Of a stretch of 64,000 nt of DNA, positions 19,211 to 27,458 are shown piece by piece (position 1 is the stretch's first letter; each line of letters opens with the position of its first letter). The stretch spans positions 186,001 through 250,000 of the forward strand of contig NZ_FOXS01000003.1 of the NCBI RefSeq assembly GCF_900115775.1. Direction: 5' to 3'. Made by a program: the position numbers and the translations under genes. The stretch comes from Hymenobacter arizonensis (GTDB lineage Bacteria; Bacteroidota; Bacteroidia; Cytophagales; Hymenobacteraceae). Below the pieces are notes generated by a model, which was not told the DNA's origin, did no database searches, and was given only the letters and a program-made list of their open reading frames with translations.

Positions 19211-19253
19211 CTTGCCGTAAATATACGTCAAGCTTTGCCGTATACATACGGCA
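19211..19253 (-). promoter_or_regulatory. Paired operator dyads upstream of arsR-type gene
   Basis: Two dyads sit end to end in front of the regulator. The first (19211-19232) has arms CTTGCCGTA and TACGTCAAG (one mismatch) around AATA. The second (19236-19253) is perfect: TGCCGTAT-AC-ATACGGCA. The shared half-site TGCCGTA suggests one protein, most simply the ArsR product, binds both. Their place 13-55 bases before the start codon fits promoter occlusion. Confidence 0.65.
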
Positions 19254-19298
19254 TGGGCAGAATATGCCATGAAGCACTATTTGTCGACCTCTCGAGCC

Positions 19299-19559
19299 TT
19301 ACCCAAGGTCAACTCTACCCTGAATGTTTTGAGCTTCTGCCGCGGGAAAGTCTACCAGCTCCTTAAGAGAAATCCCCAGCGCTTGGGCCAGAGCGGCGAG
19401 CACTTCCAGCGTGGCGCTTTGGCTGCCCGCCTCCACGCGCTGCACAGTGGGCCAACTGATGTCGGCTTCATCGGCTAGGGCTTGTTGGCTCAGCCCGCGC
19501 AGCTTGCGCAGCGCCCGCAGGTGCTCGCCAAATGCATGCAGGAGGGCCGAGTTTTTCAC
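19299..19559 (-). CDS. XRE-family helix-turn-helix regulator
   Basis: An 86-residue protein that is almost only a Cro/CI-type HTH: FGEHLRALRKLRGLSQQALA, then ADISWPTVQRVEAGSQSATL and LAALAQALGISLKEL. Such small single-domain regulators act as dimers on nearby promoters and often accompany mobile elements. A perfect dyad lies 35 bases upstream in the space shared with a divergent lipoprotein gene, which is the likeliest target besides itself. The C-terminal ~15 residues (PAAEAQNIQGRVDLG) are not part of the fold. Confidence 0.85.
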   Translation of the reverse strand: MKNSALLHAFGEHLRALRKLRGLSQQALADEADISWPTVQRVEAGSQSATLEVLAALAQALGISLKELVDFPAAEAQNIQGRVDLG

Positions 19560-19593
19560 TGCCCCGAAGGACCGCCGGCCGAAGAGCTTTTAT

Positions 19594-19635
19594 CATATCG
19601 TATGCGATATGTTTGCGAGAACGATGGTAACTTTG
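19594..19635 (+). promoter_or_regulatory. Operator dyad and -7-like box in the XRE/lipoprotein divergent region
   Basis: CATATCG-TATG-CGATATG (19594-19611) is a perfect 7-bp dyad with a 4-base spacer. Seventeen bases further, TAACTTTG (19628-19635) matches the Bacteroidota -7 consensus TAnnTTTG exactly and points toward the lipoprotein gene at 19676. No good -33 TTG is seen at the usual spacing; the dyad falls where it would be, so an activator or repressor at that position is plausible. Confidence 0.5.
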
Positions 19636-19675
19636 TGAGGAGCCGCAGCAAGGGCTGGGTTTTACCTTTTTCGCT

Positions 19676-20020
19676 ATGTTTAAACCTGTTTACTGCGTTC
19701 TTGTCGTGCTGGTCTTCCTTGCCTTCTGCGGCTGTCAATCCATAATCAAGCACCGCTTGGCCGGCACCTATTACCGCTACAACCCGGGTAGCACGGCGAC
19801 GCTAGCGGTGCAGAAGTTGCACCTGACGGAAACCAAATTCATCATGACCGTGCCCTTGAACGGAGACATGGCCATGGACTACTCCGTCGAAAACGGCATC
19901 ATTTACGTTGGCGGCCAGCCCAGCCAAATCTGCTTCACCGTGGACGGCATGGGCGTCATCAGCAACAAAGGGGCAGTGGGCATCGAAGGCACCTACATCA
20001 AACAAGTAGACGAGAATTAG
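19676..20020 (+). CDS. Small hypothetical lipoprotein
   Basis: A 114-residue product with a signal peptide ending in the lipobox AFCGC (Cys20), so it should be membrane-anchored after export. The remaining ~95 residues look like a small beta-rich domain (AGTYYRYN, FIMTVPLNGDMAMDYSVENG, IIYVGGQPSQICFTVDG). I do not recognise a family. It is divergent from the XRE gene with an operator-like dyad between, and lies 62 bases before the 404-residue orphan gene. Confidence 0.65.
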   Translation: MFKPVYCVLVVLVFLAFCGCQSIIKHRLAGTYYRYNPGSTATLAVQKLHLTETKFIMTVPLNGDMAMDYSVENGIIYVGGQPSQICFTVDGMGVISNKGAVGIEGTYIKQVDEN

Positions 20021-20082
20021 CCTGGCGTCACAGGGGATTCTTTGTCACTTTCATTTTCCTATCGGACCACAACCCTTTCTTC

Positions 20083-21297
20083 ATGCAAGAGCCCGTTTTC
20101 CTACCCATCGCTCAAGTTCATACTCCCCAGGGTTCTGTCAGGTACGTTGCGCAGGCCCGTTCGCACCAGGGCTTCCTGGTCCAGCGGCGCTACCGGGGCG
20201 TGGGCGAACCACACTATAGTACTTCTACCTCCTCCCCATGGAACTTTTGGGTGAGCTACGAATATGTAAAGGCCTGCTTGGAGCCCCTGCTTAACCTCGG
20301 CGCAGTGCAGGCCGCGGGATTATCCGCTACCGCCATCCGAGCATGGATAGCCGACCATCCGGGCGAAGTGTTTACTCATCCCGTCTATGCGTCCTTGTGC
20401 CTGCGGTGGGGCGAAAACACGTACGGCTACCGGGTAGAGGAACTCGAGGAGCCCGAACTCACGCCCGAGGCGGTGCCATTTACGCCCCACACGTGCTGGG
20501 AGTCAGGCACGACCTATTACCAGTGGGCAGCTGCACCCAACGCCGACCAGGACTTATTAGAGCAGATTCGTTTACCGGCCTACTTGCAGAACCATGTGCG
20601 TGAGATAGGCCAGGAGGGCGGCTGGTTCGGGTGGTATAGCACCGACTACCGGGCCTTGCATCATGCTCTGGCGGCCCAGGGCCGGCGCCTCGTTCTGGCC
20701 CAGCCCCGCATGTGTTACGGCGTCTTTACGCAAGATTGCGGAACGCTAACGGTGCTCATGACTGCGGATGGGGCCGAAGAAGCCTATGCGTATTATGCGG
20801 CGTTACCCGAAGCCCCAGAAACGTATCGTGGCCCAACCAGCGAGGGCAACTGTGTAGGCTACGGTTATTTTGTGCAATGGCCCGGTCAAGCTGCTGGAGA
20901 GTGGGGTCTTACTTGTGACAAGCGTGTGCTAGAGCCCAATGGCGAGCAACAGTATCTAAACTACACCGCCAATGGTGGATTGGTCATCAATCGGATGCGC
21001 GCCAATGATTTGCACGAGCAAGAATTTCCTCAACATGTGCCCTTGGTGACGCTGGCGGCGGTGCTGGCTACCACGGGCCTGGTTCGGTGGCGCCTAGCCG
21101 AAGCCTTGGGCTGGACGCTCGAGGAGTTAAGCGAACGAGAAAAGGACCCGGGCAGGGTAACCATCGCCGAGGTTGAGCGCGTGGGCGAGCTCACGCAACG
21201 GCCGGTCGAACAATTGCTGCGGGAGTTGCGCGAAGAAATGCGCGCGCGCACTAAGCTGGCCCAGGTGGCCCAGCAAAGATCGCAGCCGATGCCGTAA
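20083..21297 (+). CDS. Orphan protein, possible HTH-like C-terminus
   Basis: The product (404 aa) has no signal peptide or membrane segment and is rich in Tyr and Trp; it is probably cytosolic. The first ~320 residues match nothing I recognise. The end (about 345-395: RLAEALGWTLEELSE, TIAEVERVGELTQRPVEQLLRE) has the spacing of an XRE-like domain in which the second helix-turn is degenerate. It is followed 121 bases later by the ADP-ribosylglycohydrolase-phosphatase gene on the same strand. A role with that enzyme is a guess from position only. Confidence 0.6.
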   Translation: MQEPVFLPIAQVHTPQGSVRYVAQARSHQGFLVQRRYRGVGEPHYSTSTSSPWNFWVSYEYVKACLEPLLNLGAVQAAGLSATAIRAWIADHPGEVFTHPVYASLCLRWGENTYGYRVEELEEPELTPEAVPFTPHTCWESGTTYYQWAAAPNADQDLLEQIRLPAYLQNHVREIGQEGGWFGWYSTDYRALHHALAAQGRRLVLAQPRMCYGVFTQDCGTLTVLMTADGAEEAYAYYAALPEAPETYRGPTSEGNCVGYGYFVQWPGQAAGEWGLTCDKRVLEPNGEQQYLNYTANGGLVINRMRANDLHEQEFPQHVPLVTLAAVLATTGLVRWRLAEALGWTLEELSEREKDPGRVTIAEVERVGELTQRPVEQLLRELREEMRARTKLAQVAQQRSQPMP

Positions 21298-21418
21298 GGG
21301 CTTTTGCATTAGTACCAACCGTGTTACGAGAACCTATACCTTCCCCTAATTTTGGCGGAAGTGAGCTCTTGTGCGCATATAGAGCAATTTTACGTTGCCT
21401 TCACTTTTTCCCCTGTTA

Positions 21419-22894
21419 ATGTCCACTATTCCCAAGCTTGAATCAGAGTTTCGCTCGGCCCTGTTGGGCTTAGCCGTGGGCGACGCCCTGGGCGTGCCCG
21501 TAGAGTTTACCTCCCGGGCCACCCGCCAGCGCGACCCCGTTACGGGCATGCGCGCCTTTGGTACCCACCACCAGCCGGCCGGCACCTGGTCCGACGATGC
21601 TTCTTTAACCTTTTGCTTGGCCGAGGCGCTGGCCGCCGGGTATTCGGTGCAGGGCTTGGCGGCGAACTGCGTGCGCTGGTACGATGAACAGTTATGGACG
21701 CCCCACGGCCGGGTATTCGACATTGGCATTACCACCCGCGAGGCGATTTACCGCCTTAAGAAGCAGGATAAAGATGCATCCCCACTGGTCGGCGGGCGCG
21801 ATGAGATGAGTAACGGCAACGGCGCGCTCATGCGCCTGCTGCCCTTGGCCTTCTACCAGGAGCAAGCCCCCTTGGCTACTCGCTTCCAACTCATTGCGGA
21901 TGCCTCGGCCGTCACGCACGGCCACGTGCGCTCGGCCGTTGCCTGCTTCTTGTACCTGGAAATGGCGGGATATCTGCGGCAGGGGTTGAACCCAGCGGAT
22001 GCCTACAACCACCTGTGTCAAACGGCCCCGGCTCAGCTAGCCGAGCTTCACATTACCGATGCGGAAAAGAAGCAGTTTAAGCGCGTGCTGAATGGGGAAT
22101 TAGTCACTTTGCCCGAATCGGCTATTGCCAGCAGCGGCTACGTAGTGCACACGCTCGAAGCGGCGCTCTGGTGCTTGCTGCAGCACGAGACTTATGCGGC
22201 CACTGTGCTCGCCGCTGTGAACCTGGGCGAGGACACGGACACCACTGGGGCCGTGGTCGGAGGCTTGGCCGGGTTGTGCTACGGCGAGGAAGCGATTCCC
22301 GCAGCCTGGCTGCAGGTCTTGGCCCGACGTGTGGACATCGAAGACCTGGCTCAGCGAGCAGCGATTAGCTGTATACACCTGCCCCGCCCCCTGCCGAATA
22401 GCTACTGGGCCACGCCCCACGTGCTCGGCTGCGAATACCCTGGTGACCTCAATCAGGAAAAAGCCCGGGTCAAGCTTACGGCTTTGCTGCAGGCCGGCAT
22501 CACCGACTTTGTTGACCTGACGGAAGCCCACGAGTTGGCGCCGTATGAAGACCTTCTGCAAACGGTAGCTGCCGAGCAGGGGGTACAGGTGCGCTACCGC
22601 CGTTTCCCTATTAAAGATGTGAGTGTTCCGGAGCCCACCACGCTCGAGGCGGTGTTGGCGGCCTTGACCACCAGCGTGGCCGCCGGCAGAAAGGCCGCTG
22701 TGCACTGCTGGGGAGGCGTCGGCAGGACGGGAACAGTCATTGGGTGTTATCTAGTGCGGGCCGAGCGGTTGACTGGGGTGGAGGCCCTGGCCCGCATTGC
22801 ACAAGAGTGGCAGGGGGTAGAAAAAAGCCACCGGGTACCCCGTTCCCCGGAGACAACCGCGCAGTACCGGATGGTGGAAACGTTTGATAAGTAA
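21419..22894 (+). CDS. ADP-ribosylglycohydrolase fused to protein tyrosine phosphatase domain
   Basis: I choose the ATG at 21419 (491 aa) over an upstream TTG because the DraG-type fold starts at once: FRSALLGLAVGDALGVPVEF. Residues ~8-310 are an ADP-ribosylglycohydrolase: TWSDDASL (56-63, metal site), NGNGALMRLLPL (132-143), THGHVRSAVACFLYL (166-180) and GEDTDTTGAVVGGLAG (270-285, metal site). Residues ~325-490 are a dual-specificity/PTP-like domain with the P-loop VHCWGGVGRTGT (Cys430-x5-Arg436) and a likely general acid in FPIKD (Asp400). All key residues of both domains are present, so it should be bifunctional: removing ADP-ribose from a target and hydrolysing a phosphoester. Substrates are unknown. 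Confidence 0.88.
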   Translation: MSTIPKLESEFRSALLGLAVGDALGVPVEFTSRATRQRDPVTGMRAFGTHHQPAGTWSDDASLTFCLAEALAAGYSVQGLAANCVRWYDEQLWTPHGRVFDIGITTREAIYRLKKQDKDASPLVGGRDEMSNGNGALMRLLPLAFYQEQAPLATRFQLIADASAVTHGHVRSAVACFLYLEMAGYLRQGLNPADAYNHLCQTAPAQLAELHITDAEKKQFKRVLNGELVTLPESAIASSGYVVHTLEAALWCLLQHETYAATVLAAVNLGEDTDTTGAVVGGLAGLCYGEEAIPAAWLQVLARRVDIEDLAQRAAISCIHLPRPLPNSYWATPHVLGCEYPGDLNQEKARVKLTALLQAGITDFVDLTEAHELAPYEDLLQTVAAEQGVQVRYRRFPIKDVSVPEPTTLEAVLAALTTSVAAGRKAAVHCWGGVGRTGTVIGCYLVRAERLTGVEALARIAQEWQGVEKSHRVPRSPETTAQYRMVETFDK

Positions 22895-22927
22895 TGAAGC
22901 TAAAAGGTCAGAAGGTTTGAAACGAAG

Positions 22928-22974
22928 GTGAGCAATGCCTCAAGTCCTCCCACAAGGATTATTGCATTGCTCAC
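22928..22974. terminator. Hairpin between convergent genes
   Basis: GTGAGCAATGC (22928-22938) pairs perfectly with GCATTGCTCAC (22964-22974) across a 25-base loop, followed by TTTATAATTT. It lies between the phosphatase-fusion gene and the convergent dnaB gene and could stop both transcripts. Confidence 0.55.
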
Positions 22975-23013
22975 TTTATAATTTATCGTTTATACCAAGG
23001 TTAAAACCAACTG

Positions 23014-24396
23014 CTAGGCATAGGTGGAACTGAACTTTTGAGTCCTCACTGGTTCAATATCTTTGAACTTGCCTGTTGTCATGTCTGATTGCACAATGAC
23101 TGTGGTCAAAGGACCGTTGCGATGCTTGGCGATGATTAACTCGGTAATTCCCTTAACTGAATTGCCAGCCGCGTCTTTTTCAATCTTATAGTATTCAGGT
23201 CGATAAGGGAATATTACGACGTCGGCATCTTGTTCAATCGCACCTGATTCACGCATGTCTGACAAGATGGGCTTTTTGTCGCCTCCTCTAGTCTCTGGAG
23301 CGCGCGAGAGTTGACAGAGGGCAACGACAGGAATATTCAGCTCTTTAGCGATGATTTTAAGTCCCCGGCTGATGGTGCTTATTTCTTGCTCTCGATTGCC
23401 GGATTTTAAACCATTCATGAGTTGCAGGTAGTCGACTACAAGCAATTTAATGCCGTGTTCTTGCTTGGCCTTCGTCGCCTTGGCTTTTAATTCTCCAATG
23501 CTGAGAGAGGGACTGTCATCAATGATGAGTGGAATATGACGCAGAGCTCCCGCATCAACGCGAAGTTGTTCTGCCTGAGCTGGAGTCATATCAATTCCGC
23601 GACAGAGTTGCGACGAACTGTGACCGGTCTCGGTCCCAATAAGCTTTGTTGCTAATTCAATGTCGCTCATTTCCAATGAAACAAACAAGCAAGGATTCTC
23701 ATTGCCTGCAGCCATTCGGGCTACAGCTAAAGCCAGACTGCTCTTCCCCATGGAGGGCCGGGCGGCTATAATGATAAGATTCGAGGGCTGAAAACCACCG
23801 GTGATTTTATCCAAAGCGTTGATGCCTGTCGGCACACCCGTTACGCCACCAGGGGTTTGCGTTGCTTTCACAATCCGGTCAATGGTTCTATCAAAAAGAC
23901 TTCCTATAGTTTGAGCGCTGCGGATTTGTAAGCAATCGTGTAAACGGTTTAGCATCACTTGGCCCTCGCTGATCAACTCGTGCGGGTCAGCAGTTGGCTC
24001 AGTGGACTTGCTATAGAGCTCATAGGCCATAGCGGCCATTTGACGCTTGGTAAATAGCTCTAAGAGGGTCAAACAATGCGTAGTCAGATGGGCCGCAGTG
24101 GGTGGGGCAGTTACTTCCAGATTGCCTAAGTAGTGATGGCCACCAACACGCTTGAGTAGCCCACGCTTTTCTAACCAAGCAGATACAGTAAGAGTATCAA
24201 CACCATGTCCTTCGGCATGGAGCGTGGTAATCGAACGGTACACGAATCGGTTTGCGCTGGAATGAAATACTTCGTCATTCCCTCGCAGCAAGGTAATGAC
24301 ATGTCCTACTGCTTCACTTGTTTGAAGCATGATGCCCAGTACCGCTGCTTCCAGCTTGTGATTGGTGGGCAGGAGGGGGGATTGGTTGGATTTCAT
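23014..24396 (-). CDS. dnaB: Replicative DNA helicase DnaB (element-borne copy)
   Basis: The product (460 aa) is a full-length DnaB. The N-terminal domain (LEAAVLGIMLQTSEAV, then HYLGNLEVTAPPTAAH) is followed by the RecA-like ATPase with TGVPTGINALDKITGGFQ, Walker A ARPSMGKSS (about 212-220), VSLEMSD, Walker B LLVVDYLQLM, LCQLSR, and the DMRESGAIEQDADVV sensor region. It unwinds DNA at the fork as a hexamer. Its start overlaps the end of the upstream replication-type gene by 4 bases (ATGA), and gene content and visible AT-richness mark it as part of an integrated element and not the chromosomal helicase. Confidence 0.93.
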   Translation of the reverse strand: MKSNQSPLLPTNHKLEAAVLGIMLQTSEAVGHVITLLRGNDEVFHSSANRFVYRSITTLHAEGHGVDTLTVSAWLEKRGLLKRVGGHHYLGNLEVTAPPTAAHLTTHCLTLLELFTKRQMAAMAYELYSKSTEPTADPHELISEGQVMLNRLHDCLQIRSAQTIGSLFDRTIDRIVKATQTPGGVTGVPTGINALDKITGGFQPSNLIIIAARPSMGKSSLALAVARMAAGNENPCLFVSLEMSDIELATKLIGTETGHSSSQLCRGIDMTPAQAEQLRVDAGALRHIPLIIDDSPSLSIGELKAKATKAKQEHGIKLLVVDYLQLMNGLKSGNREQEISTISRGLKIIAKELNIPVVALCQLSRAPETRGGDKKPILSDMRESGAIEQDADVVIFPYRPEYYKIEKDAAGNSVKGITELIIAKHRNGPLTTVIVQSDMTTGKFKDIEPVRTQKFSSTYA

Positions 24397-25355
24397 TTGA
24401 TATGGGTATTAGCTTGTTGCTCAAGTAGGGTTACAAGTGAGTAACTAGTTGTATCAGGCGATGGTGGGGCACAAACGCCTCGAAGAGTCGGTGCGAGGGG
24501 CTGGGTCGGTAAATCCTCGTCAAGCCAACTGCGGCCAGTGAGATAGGTAAGTGGGTATTTCCGATATTGTACCTCCGGGGTAGCGGCTACATAACCATCG
24601 ACGTGAGCTAAGATGGCCGAGCGGTCAAAAGCTGAGAGTTTCGCCCATTTCCTCTGGCAGTTGTATCGGTCATTCTTTTTGCCATACTTATTCCAGAATT
24701 CTTCGAAAGAAGCGGCACCATCAGGTTCCGTTGCTACGGATGGCAGGAGAGCAGATTTGATAATTTCATTCCCCGTTTCAGCCGAAAGAGTTTTATTGAT
24801 TTTTACCCTGCCATTTAAATGAGTATTTATCTTGGCAGAATCTGCTATAGGCTTAGGCAAATGTTGCCACTGCTCTGTAGCAACGTTTACAGTAGGTTCG
24901 GGCAAATCCTGCACAAGCCCTTTTTCAGTTTCTGCTGCGTTGTTGCATCTGCCAGAAGGAAGCAAGGGGATGAGCTTACGCTTGGGTTGCGCGTTTTGCC
25001 GGGTTATCCGGAGCAATAGTCCCGCTCGTTCCAACTCCTGAAGGGCACTCCCAACGGCTCGCTTGGAAATTCTACATCGGTCCACAAAATGGTGGTCATT
25101 CGCCCAAACTTCGCCGCTTACCCGTTCCAGATTAATAGTCTCCGACAGAACTAAGCGGGCTGACCAACCAATAGGCAGAACCATGACTTCTTTAGGAATA
25201 AAGAAGTCCCGCGGAGCCGCATTGCGTCGCTTTGGAGATGGGTGAGGAGAAGCTGCGACCGCCATTTTTTCAACGCGCCGATGCTTGCCGACAGGAGCTG
25301 TTTCACTCCCAGTAAGTGCCGCTATTATAGCTGCTGTATAGTTAGCGGCGGGCAT
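24393..25355 (-). CDS. Replication-initiation-like winged-helix protein
   Basis: The product (320 aa) has a winged-helix-like segment at ~55-120 (FIPKEVMVLPIGWSARLVLSE, RCRISKRAVGSALQELERAG, LLLRITRQ), as in phage/plasmid replication proteins of the O/DnaD type. A second conserved block near the end, FEEFWNKYGKK...CQRKWAKL...YVAATPEVQYRKYPLTYL, then SWLDED, is typical of phage replication proteins that work with DnaB. It overlaps dnaB by 4 bases and the upstream HTH gene by 14 bases, so the three form one operon. A helicase-loader or origin-binding role is inferred, not shown. Confidence 0.7.
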   Translation of the reverse strand: MPAANYTAAIIAALTGSETAPVGKHRRVEKMAVAASPHPSPKRRNAAPRDFFIPKEVMVLPIGWSARLVLSETINLERVSGEVWANDHHFVDRCRISKRAVGSALQELERAGLLLRITRQNAQPKRKLIPLLPSGRCNNAAETEKGLVQDLPEPTVNVATEQWQHLPKPIADSAKINTHLNGRVKINKTLSAETGNEIIKSALLPSVATEPDGAASFEEFWNKYGKKNDRYNCQRKWAKLSAFDRSAILAHVDGYVAATPEVQYRKYPLTYLTGRSWLDEDLPTQPLAPTLRGVCAPPSPDTTSYSLVTLLEQQANTHIK

Positions 25356-25665
25356 GACGGCTGGCTTTAGGTGTGCGCTGATAACTCTCGTTTTGGAGAG
25401 CTGCCATGATGTCGGCCTTGAAGAAGTAGGAGCGAGCGCCTAGCTTGTGAACGCGGAGCCGCCCAGCTCTGACATATTCATGCACGGTTTGCCTCGTGCA
25501 GTTCAAAAATTTCGCCGTCTCTACAACGGTATAAGGATGGGAGTTATCCTCGGCAGGCGCGCTGGATTGCAGCGCCTCACGGACCTCGTCATGCACGACC
25601 TTGCGGAACCCATCGAGTAGTTCCTTGTAGGTCACCCCGCATATTCGTATTTCTTGTTCTGGCAT
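25342..25665 (-). CDS. Excisionase-type helix-turn-helix protein
   Basis: A 107-residue product. Residues ~45-92 are a MerR/excisionase-like HTH: YTVVETAKFLNCTRQTVHEY, then VRAGRLRVHKLGARSYFFKADI. The N-terminal ~40 residues (VTYKELLDGFRKVVHDEVREAL) are probably a short helical dimerisation region. Such proteins commonly act as recombination directionality factors or regulators beside a tyrosine integrase, which lies 240 bases upstream on the same strand. It overlaps the next gene by 14 bases. Confidence 0.8.
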   Translation of the reverse strand: MPEQEIRICGVTYKELLDGFRKVVHDEVREALQSSAPAEDNSHPYTVVETAKFLNCTRQTVHEYVRAGRLRVHKLGARSYFFKADIMAALQNESYQRTPKASRHARR

Positions 25666-25905
25666 GCGTGTGTTGCTTCCCTTAAGTGGGAGAGCGATGC
25701 AAACATGCGGTATCCGACAGGTGAAAGGGGCAAGGAATCACAAGTAATCTGCCTTTCTGTAACGTTTGGGCGTTTTTGCAGTGTTTAAGGCCTTGCTACA
25801 TTTCCCAATAATTTCAGTGTAGGCTCGCCGGATAGTTTGCTCTGCCTGCCTTCTCATGTCGCTTCTTGATTCGTTTCCGGTCGCTTTATGCACTGACACA
25901 CGTTC

Positions 25906-27138
25906 TCAGACTTCCTGATCTGCATACGCTCGGGCAAACTCTTTCTCCACGGTCTGCTCCGTAATGTTGACATACCGCTTAAAAGACTTCCAGTCACGAT
26001 GCCCGGTGACTTTCATTACTACCTCTGGCCGCAGCCCTCGCTCGAGCGAGAGGGTAACGAAGGTCCGCCGACCTGTGTGGACGCCTAGCCGCTCCCACTT
26101 GGCGTGGGTAGTGCTGTGGCGCGTGCCAGCGCGGTACTTGATTACTTCAATCGGGGTGGTGATGCCAGCGAGCTGACCGAGCTCCTTTAGGTAATCATTT
26201 AATCGCTGGTTGGTAATGGGGTGCACGTCCCCGGCCAGGTACTTCTCGACGATGCGCTGGGCTACCGGTCGCAAGGGCACGGTCACGGCCTCGCGGGTTT
26301 TCTGGGTGGTGATGCGCAGGGTGGCACCCCTAAAATGCTCGGGGCGAATGGCCACCAAGTCAGAGTAGCGCAGGCCGGTGTAGCAGGAAAGCAGAAACAA
26401 GTTGCGGGCGTTGTCCAGGTAGGGCCGGCCGGCGAGCTCCAATTCTTCCAGGGCCCGCACCTCCTCGGCCGTGAGGGTCATTATTTCGGGCTCCTGCCGT
26501 TTCCAGCGCAGTTGCTCGTAGCCGCGGCTGGCGTGAAAGCCGCGGTCCGAAGCGTACTTCATAAACCGCTTGAGCGTGGCCACCTGCTTGGCGATGGTGT
26601 TGTCGGTAAGCTTTGCCTTATCGAGCAAAAACAAAGTGAACTTGTCGCCGAAGGCCGGGGTGATGGAGTCGAAGCTGACGCTTGTCTTGGCTTGAGCGGC
26701 AAAGGCGCGCAGGTGCCGGGCGGTGGTCTCGTAGACCATGGCGCTGCGGGCCTTGCCGTGGCCTCGGGCCAGGGCCACCCACTCTTCGTAATAGTCCCAG
26801 AAGGTCATCTTCTTCGCAGCCCCAGCAGCCGGCTTCTCTTCCACGGTGGGCTGGCTGAGCTTACGCAGCGCTTTGGTCGTGGGCGTGTCCCCAGTGGCCC
26901 GGCGCTCGGCGTAGGAATCGAGCAGCTTTTCCTCGAGCAAGTCGAGCGCGTCATTGAGCAGTCCGTTGGCCGGATAGCCACGCAGCTGGGCGCGCTGCTC
27001 GGCTTTGACCCATTGCTTGGGGTGAATTTTTAGGCCGCTGTAGACCTTGACGCGCTGGCCGTCAAAAGCCACGTAAGCGAAAATGGAAGTGGGCCGGTCG
27101 GCCTTGGATTCCTTGAGCAGGAAGGAGACTTTTGCCAT
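25906..27138 (-). CDS. Tyrosine-type site-specific integrase
   Basis: The product (410 aa) has the three-part layout of Bacteroidota integrases. There is an N-terminal arm-binding domain (FLLKESKADRPTSIFAYV, KVYSGLKIHPKQW), a SAM-like core-binding domain at ~110-215, and a catalytic domain from ~220. Catalytic residues are all visible: Arg257 (CYTGLRYSDL), Lys280 (TTQKTRE), His354 and Arg357 (VHTGRRTF), His380 (VTGHRDWKS) and the nucleophile Tyr389 (FKRYVNI). It should carry out integration and excision of the adjoining element. The att site is probably just beyond its start, near 27150-27360, but no matching direct repeat was found. Confidence 0.93.
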   Translation of the reverse strand: MAKVSFLLKESKADRPTSIFAYVAFDGQRVKVYSGLKIHPKQWVKAEQRAQLRGYPANGLLNDALDLLEEKLLDSYAERRATGDTPTTKALRKLSQPTVEEKPAAGAAKKMTFWDYYEEWVALARGHGKARSAMVYETTARHLRAFAAQAKTSVSFDSITPAFGDKFTLFLLDKAKLTDNTIAKQVATLKRFMKYASDRGFHASRGYEQLRWKRQEPEIMTLTAEEVRALEELELAGRPYLDNARNLFLLSCYTGLRYSDLVAIRPEHFRGATLRITTQKTREAVTVPLRPVAQRIVEKYLAGDVHPITNQRLNDYLKELGQLAGITTPIEVIKYRAGTRHSTTHAKWERLGVHTGRRTFVTLSLERGLRPEVVMKVTGHRDWKSFKRYVNITEQTVEKEFARAYADQEV

Positions 27139-27364
27139 AAGAATGCGAGATTGTGTTTGCCTGCTCCTAAGGTAATCGATCTCTGTTCACCGGGGAACAA
27201 AAGGGAGCAATTCCGGGGACAAAAAACGCGACTCCCCCCGACACGGTCCGATTCCTTCCGACAAGCACCTGCGCTGAAAAGCCGCAAACGGCGTTTTAGG
27301 CCGAAGATTCGAGTGAATCGTGTCGGTTTTAGTAGGGTAGGGGTAAGTCCCTCGCTCTCTACAT

Positions 27365-27406
27365 AAAAGCCCCGTTTCCGATTTGGAAACGGGGCTTTTT
27401 GCTTTT
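27365..27406. terminator. Strong intrinsic terminator
   Basis: AAAAGCCCCGTTTCC (27365-27379) pairs perfectly with GGAAACGGGGCTTTT (27385-27399) around GATTT, followed by TGCTTTT. It faces right on the plus strand but has A/T runs on both sides. No plus-strand gene is visible upstream before the integrase, so its original gene may have been displaced by integration. Confidence 0.75.
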
Positions 27407-27458
27407 AGGGTAAAGACCTACTGGCCCGTAGCGCGACCGTGCCTGCCTCCTAAAGAGC

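Larger units (their letters stand above)
23014..27138 (-). mobile_element. Integrated element (dnaB, rep, HTH, integrase)
   Basis: Four minus-strand genes form an integration and replication module: integrase, excisionase-like HTH, replication-type protein and DnaB, the last three overlapping one another. The stretch 22.9-25.7 kb is visibly AT-richer than the rest of the window. The limits given are only those of the core genes. The left part (19-22.9 kb: regulators, lipoprotein, orphan, ADP-ribosylhydrolase-phosphatase) may be cargo. No transfer or capsid genes are present, so it may be a satellite-like or decayed element. Confidence 0.65.

Noticed and set aside
27320..27364. Possible tRNA or tmRNA 3' end next to the integrase (AGTCCCTCGCTCTCTAC)
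   Set aside because: No T-loop (TTCRA) in the right place, no CCA and no cloverleaf; left as an untested att candidate only.
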